Notes: a model not told the origin generated them from the sequence alone. A stretch of DNA of 64,000 nt from Branchiostoma floridae (GCF_000003815.2 NC_049991.1:3763086-3827085), one strand, 5' to 3'; positions 12,601 to 23,390 are shown, counted from the stretch's first letter. Made by a program: numbers and translations.

Positions 12601-14245
12601 TTAGCATATGTAGAGATGATAAGATACCTTCTTGTCAAAATTGTACCTTGTCACTAGCGCTACGACCTGTACTTAGCTTGTTTGAGCACAAATGTACAAT
12701 AAAGGTCATTCATTCATTCATTCNNNNNNNNNNNNNNNNNNNNNNNNNNNNNNNNNNNNNNNNNNNNNNNNNNNNNNNNNNNNNNNNNNNNNNNNNNNNN
12801 NNNNNNNNNNNNNNNNNNNNNNNNNNNNNNNNNNNNNNNNNNNNNNNNNNNNNNNNNNNNNNNNNNNNNNNNNNNNNNNNNNNNNNNNNNNNNNNNNNNN
12901 NNNNNNNNNNNNNNNNNNNNNNNNNNNNNNNNNNNNNNNNNNNNNNNNNNNNNNNNNNNNNNNNNNNNNNNNNNNNNNNNNNNNNNNNNNNNNNNNNNNN
13001 NNNNNNNNNNNNNNNNNNNNNNNNNNNNNNNNNNNNNNNNNNNNNNNNNNNNNNNNNNNNNNNNNNNNNNNNNNNNNNNNNNNNNNNNNNNNNNNNNNNN
13101 NNNNNNNNNNNNNNNNNNNNNNNNNNNNNNNNNNNNNNNNNNNNNNNNNNNNNNNNNNTTCTTAGTTAGTAAAAAAATCTGTTACTGAAACAGAAAGGAA
13201 ACGTGCTGACCTATGTGCCACTAGGCACTAGAAGGATCATAGTGAAGGTCTGAAAAAAAAAGAACGAACGACTTTAACTAAGAAAGCTTGTAAGAATGAC
13301 TTCATGTTTAATTCATACCAGTCCTATGATCTTTTTCAGCACTATGTCCATGTAGACAACGGTTGGGCTTGTGTAGTTCCTTGCCGGTCTGATATGAGAA
13401 CTGTAGTTAATCATCAACATCTTGTAAAGATCATGTGCTTCATCGTTTCCTAACAAAAACAAACAAACAAAGAAACAAATGAACATTTTAGTTTTACACA
13501 CGTTACAGAATAAAGACACGTTGTGACGGTTGTACGAAGGATCGTGTGAGCGCAGCAGCAACGTGTTTGGCTCGGGACCGAGCTGAGGTCTCGAGTAGGA
13601 ATTCCGCCGTGTTACCAACCTTGGGACCTTCCGCCGTGTTACCCCCCCCCCCCCCCAGGAATTTAAGTCAGCCTTTTCGGGTGTACCGTTGAAGACAGCC
13701 AAATTTTGCTCGACTAACTCCCGAATTCCCCAAGTTTATAAGACAATCGTGTGTCGATCGCGCGACGAATGATGTGATCTAGGTCCTTAATACTAGTACG
13801 TCAGATCTAGAGTCGTGCAGCTAAACGTAAGAACACAAATAAAAGAAATGCATCGAGTAGGGGACAACCATCGCTGTTACGAATGAACACCATGTTACAT
13901 AAACAATAGTTTTTATGAACAATGTATTATAGAAATATTCTATTTAGCTACATTATAGGATTTTGTTGAGTTTTGAAACGACATTATACAAACACATCTC
14001 AAGCTACATTTTAACATTACGAAGAAGACGAACAAATACATTAGAATAATTTTAGACCCATGTTTTAAATTAGTCTTAGAAACCATGTGTACTGTATTAC
14101 TACCTTGTATCTATACGCATGTACTTAGCCCGATAGGGTATGAAGGCAATGACTAATATAACATACCTTTTGCGCTATGTAGGTTGGTCAGAAAGAACGC
14201 AAGAAACACTACAAACACATGCACCAATGCTGCGGTTAGCACCAT
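3404..14245 (-). CDS. Nicotinic-type Cys-loop ligand-gated ion channel subunit, complete ten-exon gene
   Basis: Ten exons join in phase to give 468 residues plus a stop (1407 nt). Seen in order: a hydrophobic signal peptide (1-25); an extracellular domain with loop D Trp87 (SWKDDYMMW), a loop A segment at W113, a Cys-loop C156-C170 with exactly 13 residues between the cysteines and FPFDTQ inside, and loop B GPW (W177). Then come M1 with the PC motif (about 242-264), M2 (271-292), M3 (303-325), a cytoplasmic loop of roughly 115 residues, and M4 (442-461) near the C terminus. Possible N-glycosylation sites are N51 and N188. From family knowledge this is a membrane pentamer subunit gated by a small ligand. 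Exon 3 (45 bp) and exon 4 (110 bp) match classical nAChR exons. Loop C keeps tyrosines Y218 and Y226 but lacks the vicinal cysteines, so it is not alpha-type by that criterion. The M1-M2 linker reads PVR instead of GEK. The agonist and ion preference are unknown. Confidence 0.93.
4310..5010. mobile_element. TIR element in nAChR-like intron 9
   Basis: The left end (AGGACGACTCGCACCATTAC, then ACTCGGCCCATT and two copies of GGTCAACTCGGACCACCCCC) is repeated in inverted form at 4929-5010 (GGTCCGAGTTGTCC, GGGCCGAGTTGACT, AATGGTCCGAGTCGTCC). Arms are about 80 bp. The interior has no coding potential. Confidence 0.75.
5384..5513 (-). CDS. nAChR-like exon 9: start of the M3-M4 cytoplasmic loop
   Basis: 130 nt between acceptor CTGTACTAG and donor CTTTGG|GTATAA. 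It encodes VILVYLAKIMFEEEN... (residues 339-381), the hydrophobic stretch that follows PPWV in this family and then an acidic, Asn/Gln-rich segment. The donor is weaker than the others (GTATAA), but its phase 1 end fits exon 10 exactly. Read-through would meet a long unrelated tail. Confidence 0.82.
5882..5991 (-). CDS. nAChR-like exon 8: M3 helix
   Basis: 110 nt between acceptor CTTACTTCCAG and donor ACG|GTAGGT. It encodes residues 303-338, RYYVVVIVVTSLSVINAGI followed by HISTRRKPMGPWVET. The W in MGPWV corresponds to the conserved MPPWV at the start of the cytoplasmic loop. It ends in phase 0, matching exon 9. Confidence 0.93.
6663..6856 (-). CDS. nAChR-like exon 7: M1 and M2 pore helix
   Basis: 194 nt between acceptor CTATTCCACAG and donor ATCA|GTAAGA. 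It encodes residues 238-301: M1 containing FVMFLPCALLMTIVL, a short linker SAPVR, and M2 LQMSITILLALVVLQLTI followed by LPVTGD. The 9' leucine (L279) is conserved. The -1' glutamate and 20' charged position of cationic nAChRs are replaced by V269 and N290. Confidence 0.93.
7120..7260 (+). repeat. Dispersed repeat with CCGTGAATAG start, copy 1 (in intron 6)
   Basis: GTCCGTGAATAGTTACGTAA, then GACATTTCGGTGGCCGTC and a CTTCGTCAGG segment. It resembles 49420-49600 and 63287-63500, which share the CCGTGAATAG opening, a GACGTTTCGGTG-like centre and a tail near GTACTGCAG. The class of element is unclear. Confidence 0.5.
7377..7713. mobile_element. MITE-like inverted-repeat element in nAChR-like intron 6
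   Basis: Arms of about 80 bp (7377-7464 and 7635-7713) are inverted copies sharing AGCAGTTACTCAAGCAACTG and GACGTTTCAGATAGCAACCA. The middle is AT-rich. The element ends about 20 bp from the exon 6 donor. Confidence 0.85.
7734..7931 (-). CDS. nAChR-like exon 6: loops B and C
   Basis: 198 nt between acceptor TACCCGCAG and donor AAGAG|GTAAGT. It encodes residues 172-236. LIFGPW supplies the loop B tryptophan (W177). YTESVEWALID and YHTYNPHGYSTLECTITIK form the loop C region before M1. No adjacent cysteine pair is present at the tip of loop C. NQS at N188 is a possible glycosylation site. Confidence 0.93.
8364..8510 (-). CDS. nAChR-like exon 5: loop E and most of the Cys-loop
   Basis: 147 nt between acceptor TTTATTACAG and donor TGCAC|GTAAGA. 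It encodes residues 123-170 and contains DGRVFAVHPGTLYSSC then RLQLQHFPFDTQTC. This is the beta5-beta6/Cys-loop region; the two cysteines are C156 and C170. A long foldback element starts about 16 bp upstream of the acceptor AG. Confidence 0.93.
8527..9034. mobile_element. Long foldback element in nAChR-like intron 4
   Basis: Arms of about 230 bp (8527-8755 and 8810-9034) are near-perfect inverted copies separated by roughly 55 bp. The left arm begins GACTTGCACACTTCCCATAA and the right arm ends with its complement. Matching internal tracts include the ACGGATGTAGTGAC segment and the GGTTTTAGCTGGTTTCA segment. No coding potential is seen. Confidence 0.9.
9338..9447 (-). CDS. nAChR-like exon 4: loop D and loop A region
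   Basis: 110 nt, the classic nAChR exon 4 size, between acceptor TTGCTACAG and donor CAA|GTAAAG. It encodes residues 86-121 and part of 122: SWKDDYMMWDPEDF..., then FPSKDLWTPKINLQN. W87 is the loop D tryptophan. The loop A motif is W-x-P-x-I-x-L-Q, so the tyrosine usual in loop A appears to be replaced by Q120. Confidence 0.9.
9541..9868. repeat. Long CT-rich microsatellite in nAChR-like intron 3
   Basis: About 330 bp of almost pure pyrimidine made of TCTC, CCCTCT and TTTCTC blocks. Apparent Ser/Leu/Pro-rich plus-strand and Arg/Glu-rich minus-strand ORFs are artefacts of the repeat. Confidence 0.95.
10152..10363. mobile_element. CGCGAA-type palindromic MITE, copy 1 (intron 3)
   Basis: Starts TACTGTAAATGCAGAAATG and ends TTAAATGCATTTACAGTA. 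The body alternates GTTCGCGGTT, CACCGCGAA and AAATTAAAACCACCGCG blocks, so the two halves pair imperfectly. About 210 bp with no ORF. Confidence 0.9.
10527..10928 (-). mobile_element. tRNA-derived SINE in nAChR-like intron 3, with target-site duplication
   Basis: Read on the minus strand the head has an A-box-like GTAGCGTAGCGGGACC and a perfect B-box GGGTTCGAATCC, as expected of an internal RNA polymerase III promoter. The body contains TTGGGAAAGGCACTTAACAC and GGTGAAAATGAGTACCTAG, and the tail is (AAAT)n. Direct repeats GAGTTCAAGC flank it at 10517-10526 and 10929-10938. About 400 bp. Confidence 0.88.
11362..11865 (+). pseudogene. LINE 3' end: C-terminal ORF2 remnant
   Basis: An open frame ending at the stop at 11732-11734 encodes VKKLRISCHKLRIESGRHN, then IPLEQRICQFC, VEDEVHFTVDCPLYDSDR and KKREEVECP. 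The C-x2-C ... H-x4-C-P pattern is the zinc-finger-like tail found after the reverse transcriptase in many LINE ORF2 proteins. It is followed by TGACCTGTACTTAGCCAAAA and GTGCAATAAAGG, the 3' UTR of the element. The reverse transcriptase itself is missing (5' truncated). It sits in intron 3 of the receptor gene in antisense orientation. Confidence 0.75.
11886..11930 (-). CDS. nAChR-like exon 3 (45 bp micro-exon)
   Basis: Exactly 45 nt between a pyrimidine-rich acceptor (TCTTCTATAG) and donor ATG|GTGAGC. It encodes SERDQVLTTLLSIDM (residues 71-85), in phase 0 on both sides. Vertebrate nAChR genes have a 45-bp exon 3 at the same place, with a DE-NQ-MTT-type sequence, so both size and content agree. 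Confidence 0.88.
12440..12723 (+). pseudogene. LINE 3' end, second copy, running into an assembly gap
   Basis: Keeps FPNFRFLNTTEKFIFL, then LDKPYIIDS and KKREEVELV, homologous to the end of the 11.4-11.7 kb copy. It continues through GACCTGTACTTAGCTTG and GTACAATAAAGGTC and ends in a run of (ATTC)n at the first N run. The tail repeat is probably what broke the assembly. Confidence 0.75.
12724..13158. other. Assembly gap (435 N) in nAChR-like intron 2
   Basis: A run of N directly after the (ATTC)n LINE tail. ORFs reported across it are meaningless. Confidence 0.99.
13319..13449 (-). CDS. nAChR-like exon 2: N-terminal helix and first beta strand
   Basis: 131 nt between an acceptor ending TTTGTTAG and donor CTG|GTATGA. 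It encodes residues 28-70, containing NDEAHDLYKMLMINYSSHIR followed by PARNY. This matches the conserved start of the nAChR extracellular domain (the 'LY..LL..Y...VRPV.N' region). It ends in phase 0. The NYT at N51 is a possible glycosylation site. Confidence 0.9.
14167..14245 (-). CDS. nAChR-like exon 1: start codon and signal peptide
   Basis: This exon is 79 nt and begins with an ATG in good context (A at -3, G at +4). It encodes 26 residues starting MVLTAALVHVFVVFLAF, a typical signal peptide, and ends AAAAG|GTATGT in phase 1. The single leftover G joins GA at the start of exon 2 to make Gly27. It was not picked up as a long ORF because it is short; frame agreement and the signal sequence support it. 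Any 5' UTR lies above 14245 and its extent is unknown. Confidence 0.82.
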
Positions 14246-15021
14246 TGTTGAGGGGACACGGCAAAAATTCAACACAGTGCCAATCGCGTTCTAATTTAGT
14301 AATCAGAGGGTCTGCATGCTCCTTTCCGTAAGGCATAGGCAGCCTGTTTCCCGTATTAAACTCGTAGGGGAAAACATCTAACTACGTAATTCGTAGCGAG
14401 GCGACCAAATAATTGCCGTAATTGCCTTCCTTGATTTAGGGAAATTCGTTGGGGGTTCTTCTGAATTCAGCGTAAATTGTTGTCAGGAGCCCCATACATA
14501 CCCTCTAGTTACTGTGGCCTAGTGGTCCATCTATAGTGTCCACTTAAAGTCGCGTGCCCTTTAATCTAGTAATTTGTGATCCAAAATTATTGACCACACT
14601 TGAACAAAGAAGACTGCTGCACGCAACTCGTTTGCTGTCCTTCGAAAGGGACTAAGTCTAACTAAAACCGCACTTTTCCTAGTTTCTTGTAGTGGCCTGT
14701 CCCACTGTCGAGAGAGGGGTGCAGGTCCATGACATATTCATCTAGAATAATTTCTGTTTCCGTTTGAAATGGTCGAACCCGAGCTGAACCATTATTTTCT
14801 TTCATCTATTTCTTTTACAACATTTCAAGATACGGTCGTACATTTGTAATTGAAATGTTGCGTTTATGCATGAGTCTATACGTTTTTGTCACCACTCCCA
14901 TATACATTGACTGTTCAGCGATATGGCATAGACGGTTTCAAATTGCAACGAACGTTTACCAAAGTATCGCGCGAAAGCCTTGAAAATGTAATAAAGAAAT
15001 TAACCTCATATTCTTTCGTAT

Positions 15022-15234
15022 TACCGTAAATGCATTTAAGTTCACGGGTATTTACTTTCGCGGTCGCGGGAAAATGGAGTGTTCGCGGTGGTGTTAAGCT
15101 CGCGGTAGCACCGTAGACTGTAGTCTAATACTATAATGGAAAATTTGTTCTCGGTGGTTTCAAGTTCACGGTGAAGTGGCCACTGCAAAAACCGCCAACA
15201 TAAAACTGCCGCGAACATTTCTGCATTTACAGTA
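15022..15234. mobile_element. CGCGAA-type palindromic MITE, copy 2
   Basis: Starts TACCGTAAATGCATTTAAG and ends ATTTCTGCATTTACAGTA, with GTTCGCGGTGG and CGCGAACATTT blocks. About 213 bp, inverted relative to copy 1. Confidence 0.88.
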
Positions 15235-15687
15235 TGTAACCTTCATTTCGAGTTGTACTGAGAAATGCCATCTAGCGGTTCAGACTGATAGTGCATCTTT
15301 TATGTAAATCATCCCCATATATGGGCAATTTCGTTAACATAGCACCCATCCTGACTGCCCATCACAATAAGCAGTTCAACCAATCATAGATCGTCAATCA
15401 TCTGTTCGACCAATGAGATTCTTTTTCATATCGCATTTCTACGTTTTGATGGAGGTGAACTCGGGGATAGGTCCATTTCCGGATTCCTAAAAGTAGTCGT
15501 GATCGCCAGGCCAGCGATATTATAGATAGAAACTTGTCCATAGCAGCCAATTTCGGATTCAATTATAATTCAGTGTCATGCATATTGGCCTCCTTTGAAT
15601 TCACCACATTTATATATGGTACATACTTCATCTATTCAGCCATAAAAACTCATTAAAGACTCAGCCGATATTCCAACCGGTGGCTAC

Positions 15688-15935
15688 AACCTGGAATCCA
15701 GTCTACCGTGAATTGGCCAGGCTACCTTCGGGACAGGAGGGTCTTTCCACCGCCGGGGTAATCTTTCACATCCGGTAGGGGTTTTGCACGGTGGGAGTTT
15801 GCAAAGTCCTACCGGGAAAATGCTACGGGTGTGAATGATAACACCGGCGGCTGAGAGCTGCACTGGCCCCGTAGAGAGCCTACACTAACTACGGTAGGTC
15901 GTGCAACAGCTAGACTGGATTCCATGTTACGGTGG
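15688..15935. mobile_element. GGAATCCAGTCTA-type TIR element, copy 1
   Basis: The left end CTGGAATCCAGTCTACCGTG is matched in inverted form by CTAGACTGGATTCCATGTTA. Inside, CCGCCGGGGTAATCTTTCAC pairs loosely with later GGTGTGAATGATAACACCGG. About 250 bp. Confidence 0.75.
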
Positions 15936-18900
15936 CTATTGGTTGGATGGATAATCACTTCGAGTGATTAATTTGCTCAATATGTCATGAGCCTAGCTTC
16001 CCACAGTGAAGCGTGGTTTGCTGTGTGACTTCATACTATTATTACTTCGTTAGCATGAAAGCTCATCTGTGTTTATATTATTCACATTGACGTTTTGAAC
16101 GGTCATACAACACAATATTTGCTCACCTCGAATTTTCGGTCGCACATTCGTCGACCTTCGTCAGGAGTGATGATTCAATTACTCAGTGAGCACGTGACTC
16201 GGGGACACGTGACTCGAGTAACGAATCATAGATGCTTGGCAAATTTTGTGTTGTTTGACAGTTGAAAAACTTCAATATTATTACTTCGTGTTATGTAGGG
16301 CCATGCTGATTTGAGTATATTCCCCACATTGACAGACGAACAGAAAGCCACTTTTCTCTCGAAATCGCAGAACCCACAAATTTTAGAAAAGGTGGGGCTT
16401 TTCGTCTCCCTCTGCTTCCAAAAAAAGAAGTCAAACCCAACCTGTTTAGAAATAGCCAACGCTAGTATTGCAGTAGAATATTGTTCATAACTGACCATTG
16501 TCACTTGTATATCTACTATGTTTATACCATGTACTTGCAATATGATTAAAACCTTTAAATCTATAGCTAGTTCTGAATCGAAGTATTGATTATTCTAACG
16601 TATTTCAACCTTCTATGCTAAACAAAATCAGCTCAACCTATATTCAAAAGATCTCGAACCTATGTATTACCGTAAATGTTAGAATCCATTCTGTTGATGA
16701 GTATAACTAAGTCCTATCACTTTACATATTACGACTTTTCATATTCTTATGCCTGTACTTACCCCAATATGGCGTGAATGTACAGAAAAGGATACCATCG
16801 TTTTAGATCTTTTTATGAACAGTCAGTCAATTATTTGCCTGTGAATAGCGAAACTTGGAAGTTGTGGATAAATCTTTATGATATTTTGGACGATGGAACA
16901 GTTAGCAATTTGAAAGAAAAGATTATTTTATCCAGGCGACTTTCTACGGTACTGCAGTAGAAGGCTCTGATTTTAATGTCTTGTGCTCTGGTCACGATTT
17001 GTGGTTGGCAGATAGCTCTTTTGGCCCTCTACCAGCTTGCTTTGGAACTGCATGAATTCGTTTCAGATGCAAATTATGCGGGGTTTGAAACAGGATACGT
17101 CAAGAAGGGATGAATGGATTTTAATCATTTTTGACCTGTGAGTAACTTTGACGAAGATCAACATAGTCGTATTTCAATTATGCAAATCAAATTCTGATTT
17201 GCATAATTTATGGCGAAACTTAACATATCATCTGTAATAAATGTTTCCATACCCATAACGCATACAACTCCGTTGGTTCAAAAGAAGCATAAATTGATAT
17301 GAATAAAAAAGATCATGACCTAATTGACATCTATTTATATGACTGTTTAAGACACATTTTAGATGGTGGTTCGTTTCTAGCTTACAAGGCTAACCGAATT
17401 TCAGTCTTATTTTGTGTAAAGAAATAGGTAAATTTGCCAAATATTTTCTGCTTAAAAACTGACCTGTTATGCATGCAACTATGAATTCCCTCTATCGCAT
17501 ACATATATGGACTTGTGCATGTATCATATTGTATTCAAGAAGGTCATAAATATAATCTTCATATATCATATCAACCAAGGACGCTATATAACGTCCTTGT
17601 ATCAACCAAGTCACTGAACTCTACTCCTTCGCCTACAACTGGGGACATCTTATTATGAGACTCTATTTATAATTTCCTTTTTAAAAGGTGTCCTACTTTC
17701 AAGAGGAAAGTGTGAACTGAAGTCAACCCAATGCCGGAGGAGGTAGGAACGATAATCAAAGGCAAAACGAGGAAACAAAATTGACCAATCACAAAGCTCC
17801 ACTCAATACCTCCGTCAAAACATAGAAATTCTTGACGGACAGTCAGCGACTCTCTCATTCGTCGAACCGCTAATTGTAATGCAGTGATTGGTTGAGATGA
17901 TAATTAAGACGGACACTCATAGTCAGGATCGGTGTAATTGATTGATTCACGTTTTTGCTTGGCATGCCGTCCACTGGGCCAGCTGGACTGATGGCGTAGG
18001 GAGAGTCCACTTGGACAGAGGGGGAGTCAGATCGCCACCTCGCGCATGCCGGATGAAGCGACGACGTGTTATGCGTGGTCGTCAGTCCACGCACAACCTT
18101 TCCGCCGCTATCTGATTGTCTGTGTGCGTCGTCTGTCGGAGACATCGCTATCTCACCGCTGTATCCATTATCTGAATCTCTAAGATCTCTCAAATCGAAG
18201 ACATATGTCGTGCTGTCATTTGCTGTGACGGTATACACAGCTGCGAGTTGTGTTCGTTGGAAAGCTGGTGGATATCAGTTGGTTCTGAATACGAAATCCC
18301 TGGACATTCGAGTTCGTGTGGATATCTCGCAAAGGCACCAGATGTCAAGGTATGTTTTATGCTTACATACGTTCTAAATATCAGTCCGTATTTTCTGTCA
18401 TGTTTAAACATAGCCTTTAGTAAGGGATTTGTACGCGTTTGTTATATACCATGTGGGAATACACGCAATGGCCATTGTATATAGAAAATGTCGGCCCTCG
18501 AAAAGATAGGATTTTTATCGTGGCTTCTCATCATAGCGATGTCAGTTGGGGTATAATATGATAGATATGCGTGGCGCTGTTTATGGTTTACTGTGTCACG
18601 AATATTATCCATGGAAAATCGAGATCTAATCGCCCCCCTCCCCTCTTCTCTTTCTTTGCATAAGATACACAGTGCGCGTATATATCGGCGAAAGGGAATT
18701 ATTCTCAAATCAGGGGTTGGCATTTTCGGCTTTAGAAATATTCTTGTGAATGATTAATTAGTCTAGCACGACCCTGTGTACGAGTGGATGTATAATTTAA
18801 GATGTAAAGGATTATTTTTTCAGAGGTTTGAGACGGTTGCTAACTGTGTGATGATGGCGATGCGGTGCATATAAAGGGAACTAGGGCGTGTGTTGTTTTG

Positions 18901-18980
18901 CATCGCAGGCGAAATTGGGTCATTGGGCAACATCAAAGTCAACACTCGTGTTCTCGTCACTTTGGGGTATCAAAGAACGT

Positions 18981-19150
18981 TACTCTCAATGCAGAGGTTA
19001 GGCTCCAGCTGTTTCTAGTCGTTTTTATCGAGCTTTCTATTTTGTCATTTGAAGTACGTTTGACACAGCAAGATAAAATGATAAATAGAAAGCCCGATAA
19101 AAACGACTAAAAAAACAACAGCCGGAGCCTAACCTCTGCTTGGAGAGTAA
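18981..19150. mobile_element. MITE family 2 (AGAGGTTAGGCTCC ends), copy 1
   Basis: TACTCTCAATGCAGAGGTTA at the left and TAACCTCTGCTTGGAGAGTA at the right. Inner blocks GTCGTTTTTATCG and CGATAAAAACGAC and the GAAAGC/GCTTTC pair fold together. Confidence 0.9.
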
Positions 19151-20007
19151 AAAAACGTACGATTCAAGTCTTTTTCTTCAAACAGGCTGTCATAGTCAGT
19201 GCTAGAGTTTACTAAAGGGGTGGATGCGTAGGAAAATTTGTTAAAATTTTGTAAATATTCCGTAAAATCCATTAAATCATGTATTGTGTTTCGACCAATT
19301 TCTGCTAGTTCTCGTCACTTTGGGTACCGCTTAGTCCAAAAACGTTCGATTCAATTATTTTTTCTTCAAACAGGATGTGCTAGAGTTCACCTAGGGGGAA
19401 AATGTGTAGGAACATTTGTCAAAAAAATTGTAAATGTTCCGTAAAATCCATTAAAATATGTCCTGTATTTCGTCAAGTTATTCAGCATAAAGAGACGACG
19501 ATAGCTTCTATGATCTTCTTCACATCGGTTCTAGCGAAGGAAACATATAAAAAGAAAGAATTTTGAAAATACTGCTATATTTTCTTTGTGTTTTTTTCCC
19601 TATATCCAACTAGGCGTAAAAGCAGTTTGCTTCTAATTTTTGGAAAAAAGAATTATGTTATTTTATCATATAACTATGTTATTTTTGGACAGGTTATTTT
19701 AGGTATGCTCACACCATATGTGCAACTAGGGCGGCAAAAGCGAAGTGAAATACCAAAGTGTCATGAAAAATGGCTTCATCAAGATTTGGCGGAAACGGTG
19801 GGGTTTTTAGCCCGACCTAAGGCTGTTTTGCCGGCCCACTCGCAGTCAGAATTACCCTCTTTTTCTGACAAGGTAACTGAATGAATTCCACCCCGTAAAC
19901 ATTCCCCGGGGTGCGCTTAGAGTCCTCGGCGGGCCGACAACACTAAGCGTACCGATGATATCCCGGAAAGCTCGCTGTGACCGTCGGATCGGTTAGTACC
20001 AGGATAG

Positions 20008-20220
20008 TACTGTAAATGCATTTTAAGTTCGCGGGGATTTAATTTCGCGGTAGCGGGAAAAGGGACTTTTCGCGGTGGATTTAAGTTCGCGGTAACACCA
20101 TAGACTGCAGTCTAATACCATGATAGAAAAATGTTAGCGGTGGATTTAAGTTCGCGGTAAAGTGGTCACCACGAAAACCGCGAACATTTATCCACCGCGA
20201 ACATTTCTGCATTTACAGTA
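20008..20220. mobile_element. CGCGAA-type palindromic MITE, copy 3
   Basis: Starts TACTGTAAATGCATTTTAAG and ends CATTTCTGCATTTACAGTA. The central ATAGACTGCAGTCTAATACC block is shared with copies 2 and 5. About 213 bp. Confidence 0.92.
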
Positions 20221-21899
20221 ATACACTGTCCATCTTAACCGTCCGTCATAATCATCTGTTTAACCAATGAGAGCACGGCAATTATCGGTTCGGCCAATGA
20301 GAGCGTAGCTGCATGTTTGTAGTTTGGATTTCTTCATTTTGGCCGGCGGGGCTATAAATGGGATTGGTTTTTATGAGGAAAACTGAATACATAAGAAGCA
20401 AGGGGGTTAGTTAAAAGTGATATTAAATGGTATTGATACACATAATTGTTTAACAGCTAGGTTGTGAATGGATAACTTCGGTGAGTCAAAATTCTGGCGT
20501 AAGAATATGCAAATTAGCCGAGTCCCAAGGGCTTGCAATACGTCATACTACAAGTTCAAGAAGACATAGAAGATAGACACGCAATGTCTGTTTCAAGTAT
20601 TGTGATTATTACATCATAACTTTTCACTCATATTCAAGTGCGTAAAGGTGATTGAAATAAAATACTATAAGCATTGTTTTTTTTTTTTTCATTTCTAAAC
20701 ATTTACTAGTATTAACCAATATCTAATGAATCAAAATATAACTATACTCGGAGTTATATGTGCTGTTATTCCGAAATTTCTTTCAATATTTTTTTGTCCG
20801 TCATTTACCTTTTTTGTACACCCACCTACCTACCAACCTACCCACCGTACACCAATACAATCACAGACCCATAAAATTACACACCCACACATCCACCATA
20901 TATATATCTCCAACACCCATATTGCGCACACGCATTCAGTGACAGACATAGTTTAAACTGGGACCAATTCCAAGTTCGTCTACTGAATACTAACGTTTCC
21001 CTTACGTAAGCAGACTTCCAGTCTTATGTAATCTGGCATACGGAATAGAGGTCAAAGTCTGTCCGCCATGTGACACAGTTTAGTATTACAGGACAGTTCA
21101 TTATCATAACGAAGGGGGGGGGGGTGTCTCAATGTCAGTGTCAATTCTTTGAACGCAAGGGGAATGAAATGTCATGTATTATTTTCAACGCATGTCGTTA
21201 ATTCTAAACGAACGGGTATCGAAAACCAACCGTACAGATTCTAGAAATAGTCGGTGGCTGTGAAATTTGCGACCGTTCACAATAATTAGTGGATCATCCC
21301 TCAATGTTTATTTTTATGGTGGGTGTGAGAGGGAGACAGTGTGACGTATTGCAGCAGACTAATGTCAATGGCTTGATCCGTACATCGTATACCAGTACAC
21401 GGGGGAAATTTCTGATATGGTAGAAACAACTGGTACGGGTGTCATCTGGAAGTCGCATCCATGATATTTTTGGACACTAGGTAAGAATTGGTGTTGTTGT
21501 TATAGCGCTGTCAAAGCCAGTATGGCTCTTGTTGCATATATAGGCCGGTCTACTGTTGTATCAATTATTTACCTTTTGCTACGTACAGCTCTTGACAATG
21601 GTATAGATTTGTTTTGGATAGCGTTGAGCATCCAGGTTTAGAAATGCACATAATATGTATCGAGCACAGTGCATCCACGTAGATGTATGTATCGAAAAAT
21701 CGACCAGTTGCTAGCCAAGCGGGCGTAACGTTTTAGACCAATACCCGAGAACAACCATGTAAAAGATTGGGATGCATAATACATTACACACGTCTCTTTG
21801 ACTCTAGGGGATTTCTATTTCAGATTTGTTGTGTAAAAGGTAGTAGACGCTCAAGGTCATAGTGAATGTTTATGAATATTTTCCTTCAATAATTCATGA

Positions 21900-22262
21900 A
21901 GTAGATACAAAATGTATTAGGTTCTGTTGTGTGTTTGTTGGTGGCAACGATTAATGTTTAATACAACAGTTCGTGAATCAAACTTAAAATGAACAGATGC
22001 TGCATAGTATTAGAAAGCCGCTAGGGGTCGCAAATTTAGTCATTAATTTCCCTGTAGTCAAGAAAAAATGTTAAGAAGATACAAAATGTATAAGGTTCTG
22101 TTGTGTGTTTGTTGGAGGCAACGATACATGTTTGATAGCAGTTTCAGTGAATCAAACTAAAAACGAAGGATGCATGGTACTAGAAAGCCGCTAGGGGGCG
22201 CAGATGTAGTAATTTGTGTCAAGGACTAGGGTCCAGCAAAAATCATAGAAGATACAAAATGT
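21900..22262. repeat. Two-and-a-bit tandem copies of a 177-bp unit
   Basis: GATACAAAATGTATTAGGTT with TGTTGTGTGTTTGTTGG at about 21903 recurs at about 22078. A third start (GATACAAAATGTACAGC) follows at 22252. Each copy has a GAAAGCCGCTAGGGG motif near its end. Confidence 0.85.
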
Positions 22263-23130
22263 ACAGCAAAAAGAAGGCATACCTTTTTTGATGTGCTTTA
22301 CTTGAAAAATAAACCTCGCACATTTAGTTGCGCTTCAAAGAGTGAACTGCAGTTAAGTAAGAAAACGCTAGGTGCCATATCAGCGTCTCAAAAATTATAA
22401 GAAAACCAGGGATACAATCTTAGGTTAGAATAGGGATAGAGACATATTACATTTTTTTTATTTGTTCGCATATATTACATCTTAAAAACGTTAAATCATA
22501 AAAAAAGTCGTAGCCAAACCCTCTCCTTTCACCGCCTTTTACCTCCCCAACCGAAGTTTGGTACCAATTTCCTGGATGGAGTGATAGTCCGGTGGCATAG
22601 CTGAAAAAAAAAAACCAGGCTAATTGTGCACTTTTGTCTAAAAGCACCAAATTTGGCACACACATAGTCAAACATGTTCTAAGCAAATCTAGATATGGAG
22701 GCATCTCAATTTCAGCCTAGGAGCACTTTTACATCACTTTGAATTTAGAGCCCCCGGAAATGGAATACTCATTTTGGTGATTTTCTTAAGGGGAGGGGCA
22801 AAAAGCTAAACATCGTCGTTTCTTCTTTAAAATTCATAGGTTGGTAGAACCAGTCACTACAATATAATGTGGTTTTCCCAAGGGCACAAGATCGGTAGCA
22901 TAACACCACTTCTGGGTCTGGGCCAAACACTCAGCAGTTACGCCAAACGACCGTCATAAGTGTGGTATATATATAGTGAGTAGGTTGAAAAGTTCGCCTG
23001 AAGCAATCTGTTATACCCCCCTCACATTAGGCGCGATTCGATCGGACGACGAGTCTGCGAGCTCTAAGTTACGAGGAGGCATGGCCCTGATGCGAAAGAG
23101 GAAATTGCAGAATTCCCCCTTCCCGTCAGG

Positions 23131-23230
23131 NNNNNNNNNNNNNNNNNNNNNNNNNNNNNNNNNNNNNNNNNNNNNNNNNNNNNNNNNNNNNNNNNNNNNN
23201 NNNNNNNNNNNNNNNNNNNNNNNNNNNNNN
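23131..23230. other. Assembly gap (100 N)
   Basis: A run of exactly 100 N, probably a scaffold join of unknown size. ORFs across it are artefacts. Confidence 0.99.
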
Positions 23231-23390
23231 CTATCATGCAACTTACAAACGTAAGACTGAAAAGACAACAAAACACACACGTGTAAAAAAAACATATATT
23301 CGTTTTTAAAATTAATCTATGAAATTTGTCAAATTTTCTGTCAAATCGCTAGCTCGCAACGTGGTTGCTGTCCTGGTAGCATTGCGTTGT

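Noticed and set aside
12525-13169. ORFs of 157-214 codons across the first gap
   Set aside because: Almost entirely N translated as X.
17870-18377. Overlapping ORFs near 18 kb, with a possible donor at 18355
   Set aside because: Neither strand shows a recognisable domain; one donor-like site is not enough to call a gene.
23011-23295. ORFs across the second gap
   Set aside because: Joined only through 100 N of unknown true length.
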